16,241 nt of DNA. It comes from Acidobacteriaceae bacterium (GTDB lineage: Bacteria; Acidobacteriota; Terriglobia; Terriglobales; Acidobacteriaceae). A program made the translations under genes and the position numbers. Below are positions 6,321-14,003 of this stretch, piece by piece. The stretch spans positions 1 to 16,241 of the forward strand of contig JAICMT010000004.1 of the NCBI GenBank assembly GCA_025929125.1, read 5' to 3'. Positions within the stretch are counted from its first letter, which is position 1; each line of letters starts with the position of its first letter. The notes below the pieces were generated by a model that made no database searches, was not told the DNA's origin, and saw nothing but the letters and a program-made list of their open reading frames with translations.

Positions 6321-7601
6321 TCAACCCACCACCGTGGTCTGTTCAAACAGATCATGCGGCAGAATGATCCCTGCAATCTTCAGCTTCTCCAGGAATTTGG
6401 GACGGATTCGCGTCGGCTCGAATGCGCCAACCACTTTCCCATCCGGTCCAACGCCCTTTCGACTAAACCGGAAGATCTCCTGCATACTGATTACGTTTTC
6501 GTCCATGCCGGTGATCTCGGAGATGCTGGTCACCTTGCGTGTTCCATCACTCATACGCGACGCCTGCACCACGATAGAGAGGGCGGACGCAACCTGCTGG
6601 CGCACGGTCTTCTCCGGCAGGTTCAGATTGCTCATGGCCACCATCGACTCCAGCCTGGTGAGCGCATCCCGCGGCGTATTGGCGTGGATGGTTGTCATCG
6701 ATCCCTCGTGGCCGGTGTTCATTGCCTGCAGCATGTCGAAGGCCTCTTCCCCGCGGACCTCGCCAATGATGATGCGATCGGGCCGCATGCGCAGGCTATT
6801 GATCAACAACTGCCGCTGTCGCACCGCGCCCTGGCCTTCGATGTTGGGCGGCCTGGTCTCGCAGCGGACTATATTCTCCATTGCGAGCTGCAACTCGGCA
6901 GCATCCTCAATGGTCACAATCCGCTCGTTCTTGGGGATGTGCTGAGACAGGATGTTGAGGAGCGTCGTCTTGCCGGCGCCGGTTCCACCGGAGATCAAGA
7001 CGCTGATGCGGGCCCGAACCGCAGCGGCGAGCGTCTCCATCATCTCTGCCGAGATGCTCTTCAACTCCACTAGCTGCTCGGGAGCGATTGGACCGGTGCC
7101 GAAACGCCGGATGGAGATCGCCGGCCCGTCGAGCGCCAGCGGCGGAATGATGGCATTGACGCGGGAGCCATCCGGCAGGCGGGCATCCACCATGGGGGTG
7201 GATTCATCCACACGCCGGCCTACCCGAGAGACGATGCGGTCGATGATCTGCAGCAGGTGACGATCGTCCCGAAAGGAAACGGGAACTCGCTTCAGAATGC
7301 CGCGACGCTCCACGAAAACGTGGTCGCGATCGTTCACCAGAATGTCGGAGACGGTAGGGTCCTTGAGCAACGGCTCGAGCGGCCCGAGTCCAAATACCTC
7401 ATCGAGCAGGTCATCCTGTACCTTGGCCTGCTGCTCAAAGCTCAGCGGCACACGCTGATTCACAATCATTTCATGAATCATGTTCGAGACCGCTTCGCGC
7501 GCCTGCGCCGAATTGACGCGCGAGAGCTTCTCGAGATCCAGCTTCGAGATCAGCGCCCGGTGCAGGTCGATTTTTAGCCGTTCAACTTCTAGCTGCTCCA
7601 C
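6321..7601 (-). CDS. cpaF: CpaF/TadA-type pilus assembly ATPase
   Basis: A 426-residue secretion ATPase of the VirB11/GspE superfamily, CpaF/TadA clade, which powers Tad pilus extension and in some species retraction. The N-terminal domain (about 1-150) includes the conserved [20 protein letters not shown] and DILVN segments. The ATPase core shows Walker A GGTGAGKT (205-212), the [11 protein letters not shown]sp-box region, Walker [11 protein letters not shown] (277-286), and a His box [11 protein letters not shown] (298-308). All catalytic elements are intact and the length is usual for the clade. The start is GTG at 7601, giving [10 protein letters not shown], with GGGA seven bases upstream; no ATG is available in frame nearby. 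The gap to cpaE is 32 bases. Confidence 0.95.
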   Translation of the reverse strand: MEQLEVERLKIDLHRALISKLDLEKLSRVNSAQAREAVSNMIHEMIVNQRVPLSFEQQAKVQDDLLDEVFGLGPLEPLLKDPTVSDILVNDRDHVFVERRGILKRVPVSFRDDRHLLQIIDRIVSRVGRRVDESTPMVDARLPDGSRVNAIIPPLALDGPAISIRRFGTGPIAPEQLVELKSISAEMMETLAAAVRARISVLISGGTGAGKTTLLNILSQHIPKNERIVTIEDAAELQLAMENIVRCETRPPNIEGQGAVRQRQLLINSLRMRPDRIIIGEVRGEEAFDMLQAMNTGHEGSMTTIHANTPRDALTRLESMVAMSNLNLPEKTVRQQVASALSIVVQASRMSDGTRKVTSISEITGMDENVISMQEIFRFSRKGVGPDGKVVGAFEPTRIRPKFLEKLKIAGIILPHDLFEQTTVVG

Positions 7602-7633
7602 GTTCCCATCCCATCAGGCCTTAGCCGGCCTTA

Positions 7634-8830
7634 TCAGAACAACCCAAATCTCTTCTTCTTCTCCGCGGTTTCCGCGACCCCCGCGAGCTCGCGGCTCATC
7701 TGCCGAATGACCTTTGCAATCGCGGAATCCTGCATCACCAGCGGGCTGGCGGTATTCTGCGCGGTCCTGGCCGCCGGATAATCGCTGGGCAGCTTCCAGG
7801 AGGGCGCCACCGTAAGAGCCTTCGTGATACTTGCGTCGTCGATGCCAAGCGCCCGCGGCGTAAACCGGTTCAGCACGATCTCGAGCTTTACATTGCGCGA
7901 GCGGAACAGGTCAGTGATCAAGCGGTTGGCATTGCGCAGTTCGGATATGCTGACCTGCAGAACGAGGTAAACCACCGACGCGGCTTCCAGCAGGGATCGC
8001 GTCATGGAATCGAAGCGCGAGCCGACATCGACCACGACATACTCGAACTCCTGGCGCGCGATGGCCAGCAGCCGCTCCACGGATTCATTGGTCGCCTGCA
8101 CACTCGAATACTTGTCCGGGGCCGCTAATACAAATAGCCCGGACGAGTGTTTGGTCAGGAGAGTGGACAGGTAATTCGCATCCAGCCGGTCGTAATTCTG
8201 CAAGGCATTCGCGGTGGTATATTCCGGGTTCAATCCGATATCGAGCGCGGCATTGCCAAGAGGCAGGTTCAGGTCAATCAGAACGGTGTTCTTGCGCGAT
8301 TCCTGAGCCAAGGCCACGCTAAAGTTGGTTGCCACCGTGGTCACGCCGGAACCACCTTTGGCGCCGGCAAACAACAGCAGCTTGCCCGCTGCCTTCTTCG
8401 CGGCTTTAACTGCAGGCCGGCGGACGGAGGCGCGGACCATGGCCTCTGCGATGCTGGATGCAGTGACCGGCTGTGGCAGGAACTCACGGGCACCCGCGCG
8501 CATGCAGCGTACCAGCATGTCCTGATTCACCTGCTCGGAGTACACCATCACGGTGATGCCGCTGCTGCTGCAGATGCTTTCCACCAGCTCGAGCGCGTAC
8601 TCCGGGTCCTGATCGAGCTCGATGATGATGACGTCGTGCCCCTGCTCCAGCAGCTTTGGAACATCATCGATCTCCGGATACTGCGGATATTCCTTCACCG
8701 TGCTTCCGTGGAGCGCAGTCAATGCGGCCGCAATGGGCTTGCGCCGGTTCTCGGTGGGCCCGAGCAACGCGACGGAAAGCATCTGGGTGCCAATCGTCTC
8801 TGGAGCCGTCGCTGTGGTTGGATTCGTCAC
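7634..8830 (-). CDS. cpaE: CpaE-like pilus localisation ATPase
   Basis: A CpaE/TadZ-type protein of 398 residues from the preferred start. Numbered from that start, an atypical receiver-like domain (about 18-135) precedes a MinD/ParA-type ATPase domain (about 150-398) with the deviant Walker A KGGSGVTT (158-165). The signature Lys is kept but the second P-loop Lys is replaced by Val, as is common in CpaE. VLIDLNLPLGNAALDIGL and VVVDVGSRFDS supply the switch and Walker B regions. In the receiver, the phosphoacceptor region reads IIIELDQ and the usual Lys is Gln (LPQP), so phosphorylation is unlikely. The family positions Tad pilus machinery, often at a pole. Start choice: GTG at 8830 has GGAGGA seven bases upstream; an in-frame ATG at 8869 would add 13 residues but has GAGGG only three bases away. 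The C-terminus is basic and ends KKKRFGLF. Confidence 0.9.
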   Translation of the reverse strand: MTNPTTATAPETIGTQMLSVALLGPTENRRKPIAAALTALHGSTVKEYPQYPEIDDVPKLLEQGHDVIIIELDQDPEYALELVESICSSSGITVMVYSEQVNQDMLVRCMRAGAREFLPQPVTASSIAEAMVRASVRRPAVKAAKKAAGKLLLFAGAKGGSGVTTVATNFSVALAQESRKNTVLIDLNLPLGNAALDIGLNPEYTTANALQNYDRLDANYLSTLLTKHSSGLFVLAAPDKYSSVQATNESVERLLAIARQEFEYVVVDVGSRFDSMTRSLLEAASVVYLVLQVSISELRNANRLITDLFRSRNVKLEIVLNRFTPRALGIDDASITKALTVAPSWKLPSDYPAARTAQNTASPLVMQDSAIAKVIRQMSRELAGVAETAEKKKRFGLF

Positions 8831-8875
8831 CGGTTGTTCCTCCTGCTTTTCCTCAAAACCTATCCGCATGATCCC

Positions 8876-9475
8876 TCAATGCGAGAAAAATGAAACGAGC
8901 ACTCCAATTGCAATCGCCGGCGCGTACGGCATTTTACGTGTGCGCGGGTTTTCGAGCACCAGTTCGGGGTCGGGCCGCAACCCGCGTCTGGTAAAGCCTG
9001 CCAACAAACCACCCGTGTTACTGAACAATTCGCCGAGAAAACCTCCAGCGACTGCCCAGCACAAGGCCATTACGCCCCCTGCAAGCGCCATTACGACCAG
9101 GGCCACGAGCAACTGCGAGGGTCCGATCCATGCGCCTACTGCAGCGCAAAGCTTTACGTCGCCCATCCCCATGCCGCCGAGGGCCGCAATCGCTCCCATC
9201 AAAAATCCGCCCAGCAGAATGCCTTCGAAACTTTGGGCTACTCCATGCCAACCCTGCAGAAATCCCGACACCCCAATTCCGAGCACCAGAAATGGCAAAA
9301 CCAGCCAGTTTGGAATTCGGCGGCTGCGCAGGTCCGTGATGGTCGCAATTCCCACGACGATCACAGTTGGCCACCAAGCAAAGGAGTGCATTTGGAACCT
9401 CGATAACGGAAATGCAATTGACGCTCCAAACAGTAGGCCTGCAAGAACACTGAAAAGTAAAGGCTTATGTGGCAT
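8876..9475 (-). CDS. cpaA: A24 prepilin peptidase (CpaA/TadV type)
   Basis: A 199-residue polytopic aspartic protease of the A24 prepilin-peptidase family. The two catalytic aspartates are visible: Asp48 in ITDLRSRRIPNW and Asp106 in GMGMGDVKL, each at a membrane boundary. There are about five to six hydrophobic segments, and no N-terminal methyltransferase domain or cysteine cluster, so it is the short CpaA/TadV form that only cleaves. It should process Flp pilins and TadE-type pseudopilins in the inner membrane, including both TadE-domain proteins in this operon. It is the first gene of the tad run; six bases separate its stop from the longer possible cpaE start. The ATG at 9475 has only a weak GGGTG ribosome site four bases away; a later Met29 is possible but would remove a TM segment. 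Confidence 0.9.
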   Translation of the reverse strand: MPHKPLLFSVLAGLLFGASIAFPLSRFQMHSFAWWPTVIVVGIATITDLRSRRIPNWLVLPFLVLGIGVSGFLQGWHGVAQSFEGILLGGFLMGAIAALGGMGMGDVKLCAAVGAWIGPSQLLVALVVMALAGGVMALCWAVAGGFLGELFSNTGGLLAGFTRRGLRPDPELVLENPRTRKMPYAPAIAIGVLVSFFSH

Positions 9476-9594
9476 CTTGCACCCGACTGTTCACGGCTGT
9501 TTACAGTGGTTTATTGCCGGGTGGCGCATCCGAGATACACAGGTCTCCGCACTGGACGTGTTCCCATGAGCTGTGGGTACATTCGTGCACTAAG

Positions 9595-9612
9595 TATGCA
9601 TTGTTTTGCATA
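9595..9612. promoter_or_regulatory. Dyad, candidate operator
   Basis: Perfect inverted repeat TATGCA / TGCATA around TTGTTT, giving an 18-bp dyad. It lies 120 bases upstream of the cpaA start and is suitable for a dimeric regulator, for example the divergent activator. A chance palindrome cannot be excluded. Confidence 0.25.
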
Positions 9613-9670
9613 ACACCTTTCGACCAGCGAATGCCTTTGTTCAGCAAGAGCGATTTAGTAGTGGCCACTT

Positions 9671-9686
9671 TGGCAGTGAACGTGCA
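9671..9686 (+). promoter_or_regulatory. Sigma54-like -24/-12 element
   Basis: TGGCAGTGAACGTGCA keeps the invariant GG-N10-GC spacing and most of the consensus TGGCAC-N5-TTGCA (five of six and four of five bases). It reads rightward, toward the sigma54 activator, whose preferred ATG is about 170-190 bases further on. If real, it would make the activator itself sigma54-dependent, possibly autoregulated. Confidence 0.25.
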
Positions 9687-9702
9687 TAGTAGTGGTCAAA
9701 GT

Positions 9703-9715
9703 TTGCAGTCTGCAA
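9703..9715. promoter_or_regulatory. Palindrome, candidate operator
   Basis: TTGCAG-T-CTGCAA is a perfect palindrome around one central base, just downstream of the sigma54-like element. Its left-reading half TTGCA also forms a -12-type box with GG-N10-GC spacing, but the -24 half (GGGAGT) is poor. Confidence 0.22.
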
Positions 9716-9884
9716 CCTGCACTCCCCCATATTCGGTATTCCCATGTCGCACCGGATTGGGCAGAATAGCCGACGTAGTCTTGTTGGCCAAGGTCGCAAG
9801 CTGGTAGAAACTACCGTCGGCCCTGAGCAGCACGCCCGGAGATTGCACGAAGAACGGCGAACTCGCAGAAGGGATATCTGTCGA

Positions 9885-11285
9885 ATGCTTCGGATTGGCC
9901 TTTACTCGGAAGATGGCGCCTTGCAGCCTCTCCTCTCATCAGCGCTCGGCAGGGAATACCGGGTCATTGGTGCCCCCGATGAAGCCGCTATCGATCGCCT
10001 GGTCGAGTCCTCCAGCCTCGATGTTGTCCTGCTCGACCTGGATGAGAGTCACACGTCGGCCACACAAAGAATTCAGCGCTGCAGTCAGATGCTGGCGGGC
10101 AGCAATGCTCCGCTGATGGTCATTATGGCGGATGACAGTATGCGCTCTACGGCGGCCGAGCTGGTACGCGCCGGGGCATTCGGATATCTGCGCCGTCCGC
10201 CTTCCATCCGCGACCTGAAAGCGATGCTGACGCGTGCGCAGGAGACCCACTCACTGAAGCGGGAGCTCAAGTCGGTTCACTCCAGGCCGGAGCATCCGGG
10301 AAGCTGCGACCAGTTGATTGGATCGAGCTCTCAGATGCAGGAGGTGTATGAGCTGATCCGCCGAGTGGCAAGTGTCCACGCCTCGGTGCTGGTGACCGGT
10401 GAAAGCGGGACCGGCAAAGAGCTGATCGCGAACGCCATCCACAATCTCGGCGGTCGCTCGGGCCAGCCGTTCATTGCCGTCTCCTGCGGCGCCATACCGG
10501 AGACCCTGATCGAGTCGGAATTATTCGGCCATGAGAAGGGCGCCTTTACCGGCACGGTAGGCTCGCGTGCGGGTTACCTTGAACAGGCAGGTGAAGGGAC
10601 TCTCTTTCTGGATGAGATCGGCGACCTGAGCCTCAGCACCCAGGTCAAACTCCTGCGCGTGCTGCAGCAGCGCGAGTTTAGCCGACTTGGCAGCACGAAG
10701 CTGATTCCCCTGCGTGCGCGTCTCGTGTTTGCAACTCACCGCGACCTGGGGGAGATGGTTTCGCTAGGAACATTCCGCCAAGATCTCTATTACCGGATCA
10801 ATGTCATTCGAATCAACTCCCCTTCGCTCCAGAATCACCGCGAGGATATTGCTGAGATTGCCCATCATTTTCTCCGCAAGTATTCGGAGTCGTATGGCAA
10901 GCCGATGTCCGCGATTGAGCCTGAAGCTGTCGCTGCGCTTGAGTGCTATCCGTGGCCGGGGAACGTCCGCGAGCTGGAAAACATCATGCAGCGGGCAATT
11001 ATCATGGCGGGTACCCAGTCAATTCGTCTTGAAGATCTGCCGGCGCATATCGTCGACGATTGTGTCGTCAGCATGGAAGAGGTCCATCCTGCCGGCTCAT
11101 TTGAGCGACAACTCAGGGACTACAAGATTCGGCTGGCGGTTGCCGCGGTGCGTGAGCACAATGGCAACAAGACCCTGGCTGCTCGAAGCCTGCAGATATC
11201 CCGGGCGTACCTTCACCGGCTGCTCCGCGCCGCGGGACAGGAACCGGCGGGAGATCAGGATAGCGCGAGGCTGGAGTTGGCGTGA
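9885..11285 (+). CDS. Sigma54-dependent transcriptional activator with degraded receiver
   Basis: An NtrC-family activator of 466 residues. Residues 1-120 form a receiver: acidic pair Glu9-Asp10 and phosphoacceptor-position Asp51 (VVLLDLD) are present, but the switch Thr position reads Met81 and the invariant Lys is Arg103 (RRPP), so conventional phospho-switching is doubtful. The AAA+ domain (about 142-385) has Walker A GESGTGKE (172-179), the GAFTG sigma54-contact loop (219-223), Walker B LFLDEIGD (240-247), and the NVREL sensor II segment. The C-terminus has a Fis-type helix-turn-helix (about 425-451, NKTLAARSLQISRAYLHRLL). The protein should remodel sigma54 RNA polymerase. ATG at 9885 is chosen because it starts exactly at the receiver fold, with GAAGGG about a dozen bases upstream; an in-frame ATG at 9744 adds 47 residues of no domain character. 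It is divergent from the tad operon and overlaps the next gene by four bases. Confidence 0.9.
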   Translation: MLRIGLYSEDGALQPLLSSALGREYRVIGAPDEAAIDRLVESSSLDVVLLDLDESHTSATQRIQRCSQMLAGSNAPLMVIMADDSMRSTAAELVRAGAFGYLRRPPSIRDLKAMLTRAQETHSLKRELKSVHSRPEHPGSCDQLIGSSSQMQEVYELIRRVASVHASVLVTGESGTGKELIANAIHNLGGRSGQPFIAVSCGAIPETLIESELFGHEKGAFTGTVGSRAGYLEQAGEGTLFLDEIGDLSLSTQVKLLRVLQQREFSRLGSTKLIPLRARLVFATHRDLGEMVSLGTFRQDLYYRINVIRINSPSLQNHREDIAEIAHHFLRKYSESYGKPMSAIEPEAVAALECYPWPGNVRELENIMQRAIIMAGTQSIRLEDLPAHIVDDCVVSMEEVHPAGSFERQLRDYKIRLAVAAVREHNGNKTLAARSLQISRAYLHRLLRAAGQEPAGDQDSARLELA

Positions 11286-12793
11286 GTTTGGTTTCCACTG
11301 AAACAATCGAGCCTGCGAAATCGGTAACGGCCGAGCCCTGGTATTCCCGCTTCTTTTCTTTCCGGTCAGCTCTTACGGCACTTTTTATTGTGCTGGCGGT
11401 GATGACGGTTCGAGCGCGATTTAACGATCCAGACCTGTGGTGGCATTTAAAGCTTGGGCAGATTGTCGCGACCACGCACCACATCCCTGAGTTCGACACG
11501 CTCTCCTACACAACCGGACATCATCACGTTGTCCCGCATGAGTGGCTGTCGCAGCTTTTGATCTACGCGTCGTATGCCGCGGGCGGATACAGCGGCCTGA
11601 TGTTCTGGGAGTGCGCCTTCGTCTCCGGCATCCTGATCGCCGGGTTTTATCTTTGCCAGATCTACGGCGGCGATGTACGAACAGCCTTTTTGGGCACGCT
11701 GAGCCTCTGGGCCTTTGGCACAGTTGGATACGCTATCCGGCCTCAACTCGTCGGCTATCTCCTGCTCACCTTCGAGCTGATTCTGCTGCACCTGGGCCGT
11801 ACGCGGAATCCGCGATGGCTGTTGCTGCTGCCGCCACTGTTTGCGGTTTGGGTGAATTGCCATGGATCGTTCTGGCTTGGATTGGGGGTGCTGGCGGTGG
11901 TTGCGTTCACCGATGCCACGGACCTCCACATTCGCGGCTTCGCTCCTGCGATGGGCCGGTCCTGGTCCGGTCGGTGGCTGCCCTGGATCTTCGCGCTTTC
12001 GGCTGCGGCGCTTTTCCTGAACCCGAACGGACTTGAGCAGATCCTTTATCCGTTCTCGATCATGCTTCACTCGCCGATCAACCTGGGCAATGTTCAGGAG
12101 TGGCGTCACCTCACAGTCAACGACCAGCGAACCTGGTTCTTCATCGCGGAGGTCGCATCCTTCGCGGCTTTGATATTTCTACGGCGCGCCTGGCTGACGC
12201 TGGATGAAAGCATCGTTCTTGCCTATACGGCGTTTGAGGCTGTCCGCCACGAACGGCTCCTGTTTCCGTTTGGCATTCTGGCGGCTCCGGTCCTCTGCCG
12301 GCTGTTGACCGCTCAACAGAGCAATCACCAAGAAGATCGTCAGCGACCGGGTTTGAATGCCGCGCTGATTGGCGTTGCATTTCTAGTGGTTTGGCGAGTA
12401 TTTCCGAGCGGCAGCAGCCTGAGGAAGCAGGCTGAGGATGCGAGTCCGGTCGAAGCTACTCGTTTCATTCAGCAGCATCATCTTCCGGGGCCGATTCTCA
12501 ACAACTACGATTTTGGCGGGTATTTGATCTGGGCTGCTCCGGAGTATCCGGTCTTCGTTGATGGTCGCGCTGACATCTTCGAATGGACCGGCGTGCTGGG
12601 CACCTATGGCAACTGGGTCATGGGACGCACACCGGCCAGAGGGGTACTCGATGCATACCATGTGAATCTGTGCCTGCTGAGCCCTGATGCGGGTGTCGTC
12701 CCGCAGATCCGAAAACTGCCGGAATGGAAGCAGGTCTATGCCGATGCGCACGCCTTAGTTTTCGAACGTGTGCCTGTCCCTGCGGTTCGATAA
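11282..12793 (+). CDS. Polytopic membrane protein, possibly GT-C-like
   Basis: A 503-residue inner-membrane protein with about ten hydrophobic segments between residues 29 and 375 and a C-terminal soluble part (about 390-503). Early loop residues NDPDLWWHLKLGQ (48-60) and HEWLSQLLIY (86-95) recall the acidic first-loop motifs of GT-C-fold glycosyltransferases, and the C-terminal YDFGGYLIWAAPEYPVFVDG (starting near residue 413) has the look of a conserved family box. I cannot assign a substrate or a named family, so 'GT-C-like' is inference. It starts at GTG (11282), overlapping the activator stop in a GTGA arrangement with GGAG five bases upstream, so the two are translationally coupled. A role in glycosylating or otherwise supporting surface structures would suit the pilus neighbourhood but is unproven. 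Confidence 0.75.
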   Translation: MSLVSTETIEPAKSVTAEPWYSRFFSFRSALTALFIVLAVMTVRARFNDPDLWWHLKLGQIVATTHHIPEFDTLSYTTGHHHVVPHEWLSQLLIYASYAAGGYSGLMFWECAFVSGILIAGFYLCQIYGGDVRTAFLGTLSLWAFGTVGYAIRPQLVGYLLLTFELILLHLGRTRNPRWLLLLPPLFAVWVNCHGSFWLGLGVLAVVAFTDATDLHIRGFAPAMGRSWSGRWLPWIFALSAAALFLNPNGLEQILYPFSIMLHSPINLGNVQEWRHLTVNDQRTWFFIAEVASFAALIFLRRAWLTLDESIVLAYTAFEAVRHERLLFPFGILAAPVLCRLLTAQQSNHQEDRQRPGLNAALIGVAFLVVWRVFPSGSSLRKQAEDASPVEATRFIQQHHLPGPILNNYDFGGYLIWAAPEYPVFVDGRADIFEWTGVLGTYGNWVMGRTPARGVLDAYHVNLCLLSPDAGVVPQIRKLPEWKQVYADAHALVFERVPVPAVR

Positions 12794-12806
12794 GCTGATT
12801 TAGCTT
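12792..12806. terminator. Short hairpin between converging genes
   Basis: AAGCT-GATTT-AGCTT, a five-pair stem with a five-base loop overlapping the stop of the membrane protein. It could act in both directions between the converging membrane-protein and histidine-kinase genes. The stem is short and AT-rich, so termination is uncertain. Confidence 0.25.
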
Positions 12807-12821
12807 CTGAACTCGCCGAGG

Positions 12822-14003
12822 TCAGGACGCTTCCATCAGCGGCATTTCAATGGAAAAGATGGTCCCGCTGCGCTGTGGTTTTCTGCAGCTTCGGACGCGA
12901 ATGGACCAGCCATTCTTCTTCAAAATTTCCGCGGTGACCCAGAGCCCAAGGCCGGTTCCGGTCTCGCCTTTTGTGGTTACGAATGGCTCGAAGATCGTGG
13001 GCAGCACATCTGCCGGAATTCCGGCGCCGCTATCCGCGATTGTGAGCCGCACCGCTCTTTGACGCACGGCGGTTCTCAGCCACAAACATCCTCCTGTTTT
13101 CATGGCGTCGATCGCGTTCCCGACCAGGTTCGCAATCACCTGCCGCAACTCCCCTGGTGTGGACAGCACAACCGGGGCATCTCCCCTGCACTGCGCCTGC
13201 ACCCGCACCTTGGCGGCTTTGATACGGGAGCCGTAAAGCTTAAGCACCGAGTCGACGACCTGGGCCACATCGGTATGGGTGGGCTGAGCGGGTTCCCTGT
13301 AGAAGCGAAGCGTCTGCTTTGTGATCTCGGTCACTCGCGCCAGTTCCTGCTCTGCCTCGCCGAGCAGGTATTGTCGCTCGTCCGCGCGCACGTTGCCGCG
13401 CATAAGATAAAGCAGGTTTGTAATGGCCTCCAGCGGATTGTTGATCTCGTGGGCGATACTTGCCGCGAGACGTCCGGTGACGGCCAGCTTTTCGGATCGC
13501 AGCAAAGCCTCCTGCGCTCTCGCATACTGCTGCATCTGGTCGCGAATCTGGTACTGCCTCCTGCGTGCGCGCAGCACATTTTCCAAGGTGCTGATCAGCG
13601 TCTCGGGCCGAATTGGACGCTCCAGCAGCAGAATATTGCCCAATGGGCGTCGCAGGGCGCGAAGCCGTTCGCTCTCATAAGTTACTCGGCCACCTACAGT
13701 CAGCAGAATCATAGGAAAGTCCGACCACGCTGGTTGCCGCTGCATCACTTCTGTCAGCGGAGCGACCGAGTTGGTGATGAAAGCCTCCTCCGCTACGATG
13801 GCCGCCCCGGCGCCTTCAGCTATCAGGGCACAGGTTTCCTCCAAGCTTCGCGCTACATGGCACAAGATCGCCAACCGCTCAAGAAGGGCCGCGATCAGAT
13901 CTCCATCTCTTCCGGTGGGAGTGAAGATGATCGTTCTCAGCTCAGTTTTCGAGATTTCGTTCTCAGGACTCAGCGGAGTTCTCCACCTTATGCAGATCGC
14001 CAA
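12822..14003 (-). CDS. Histidine kinase with N-terminal pseudo-receiver
   Basis: A soluble sensor kinase of up to 393 residues with no TM segment. Residues about 22-145 resemble a receiver, but the acceptor position reads AIVAEEA (Glu72 in place of Asp) and the Lys region reads LERPIRP (Arg), so it is a pseudo-receiver. A helical linker (about 146-175) leads to the dimerisation domain with SIAHEINNP, His185 as phosphoacceptor. The catalytic domain shows the N box NLVGNAIDAM (292-301), G1 DSGAGIP (324-330), F box IFEPFVTTK, and G2 GTGLGLW (349-355), all intact. The gene overlaps the end of the KaiC-like gene by about 41 bases if it begins at TTG 14003; no ATG or GTG precedes the first domain. 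A CTG at 13973 has the better ribosome site (GGTGGAG seven bases upstream), so the start is uncertain. It probably takes its signal from the KaiC-like partner. Confidence 0.88.
   Translation of the reverse strand: MAICIRWRTPLSPENEISKTELRTIIFTPTGRDGDLIAALLERLAILCHVARSLEETCALIAEGAGAAIVAEEAFITNSVAPLTEVMQRQPAWSDFPMILLTVGGRVTYESERLRALRRPLGNILLLERPIRPETLISTLENVLRARRRQYQIRDQMQQYARAQEALLRSEKLAVTGRLAASIAHEINNPLEAITNLLYLMRGNVRADERQYLLGEAEQELARVTEITKQTLRFYREPAQPTHTDVAQVVDSVLKLYGSRIKAAKVRVQAQCRGDAPVVLSTPGELRQVIANLVGNAIDAMKTGGCLWLRTAVRQRAVRLTIADSGAGIPADVLPTIFEPFVTTKGETGTGLGLWVTAEILKKNGWSIRVRSCRKPQRSGTIFSIEMPLMEAS

Larger units (their letters stand above)
9476..9884. other. Divergent intergenic region between tad operon and sigma54 activator
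   Basis: These 409 bases hold no convincing gene. They must contain the promoter of the leftward tad operon and that of the rightward activator. Visible elements are the dyad TATGCA-TTGTTT-TGCATA (9595-9612), a sigma54-like GG-N10-GC element (9671-9686), the dyad TTGCAG-T-CTGCAA (9703-9715), and a small hairpin GGTAG-AAA-CTACC (9803-9815) in the presumed leader of the activator. No Flp pilin was found here on either strand. The region's length is in keeping with enhancer-style regulation but proves nothing alone. Confidence 0.5.

Noticed and set aside
9711..9726. Leftward sigma54-like element (GGGAGT-N5-TTGCA) for the tad operon
   Set aside because: GG-N10-GC spacing is right and the -12 box is good, but the -24 box matches only the GG, so it is not listed as a feature.
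9469..9807. 112-codon plus-strand frame in the divergent region, considered as a pilin or small protein
   Set aside because: No prepilin motif, no hydrophobic helix of pilin type, and no ribosome site.
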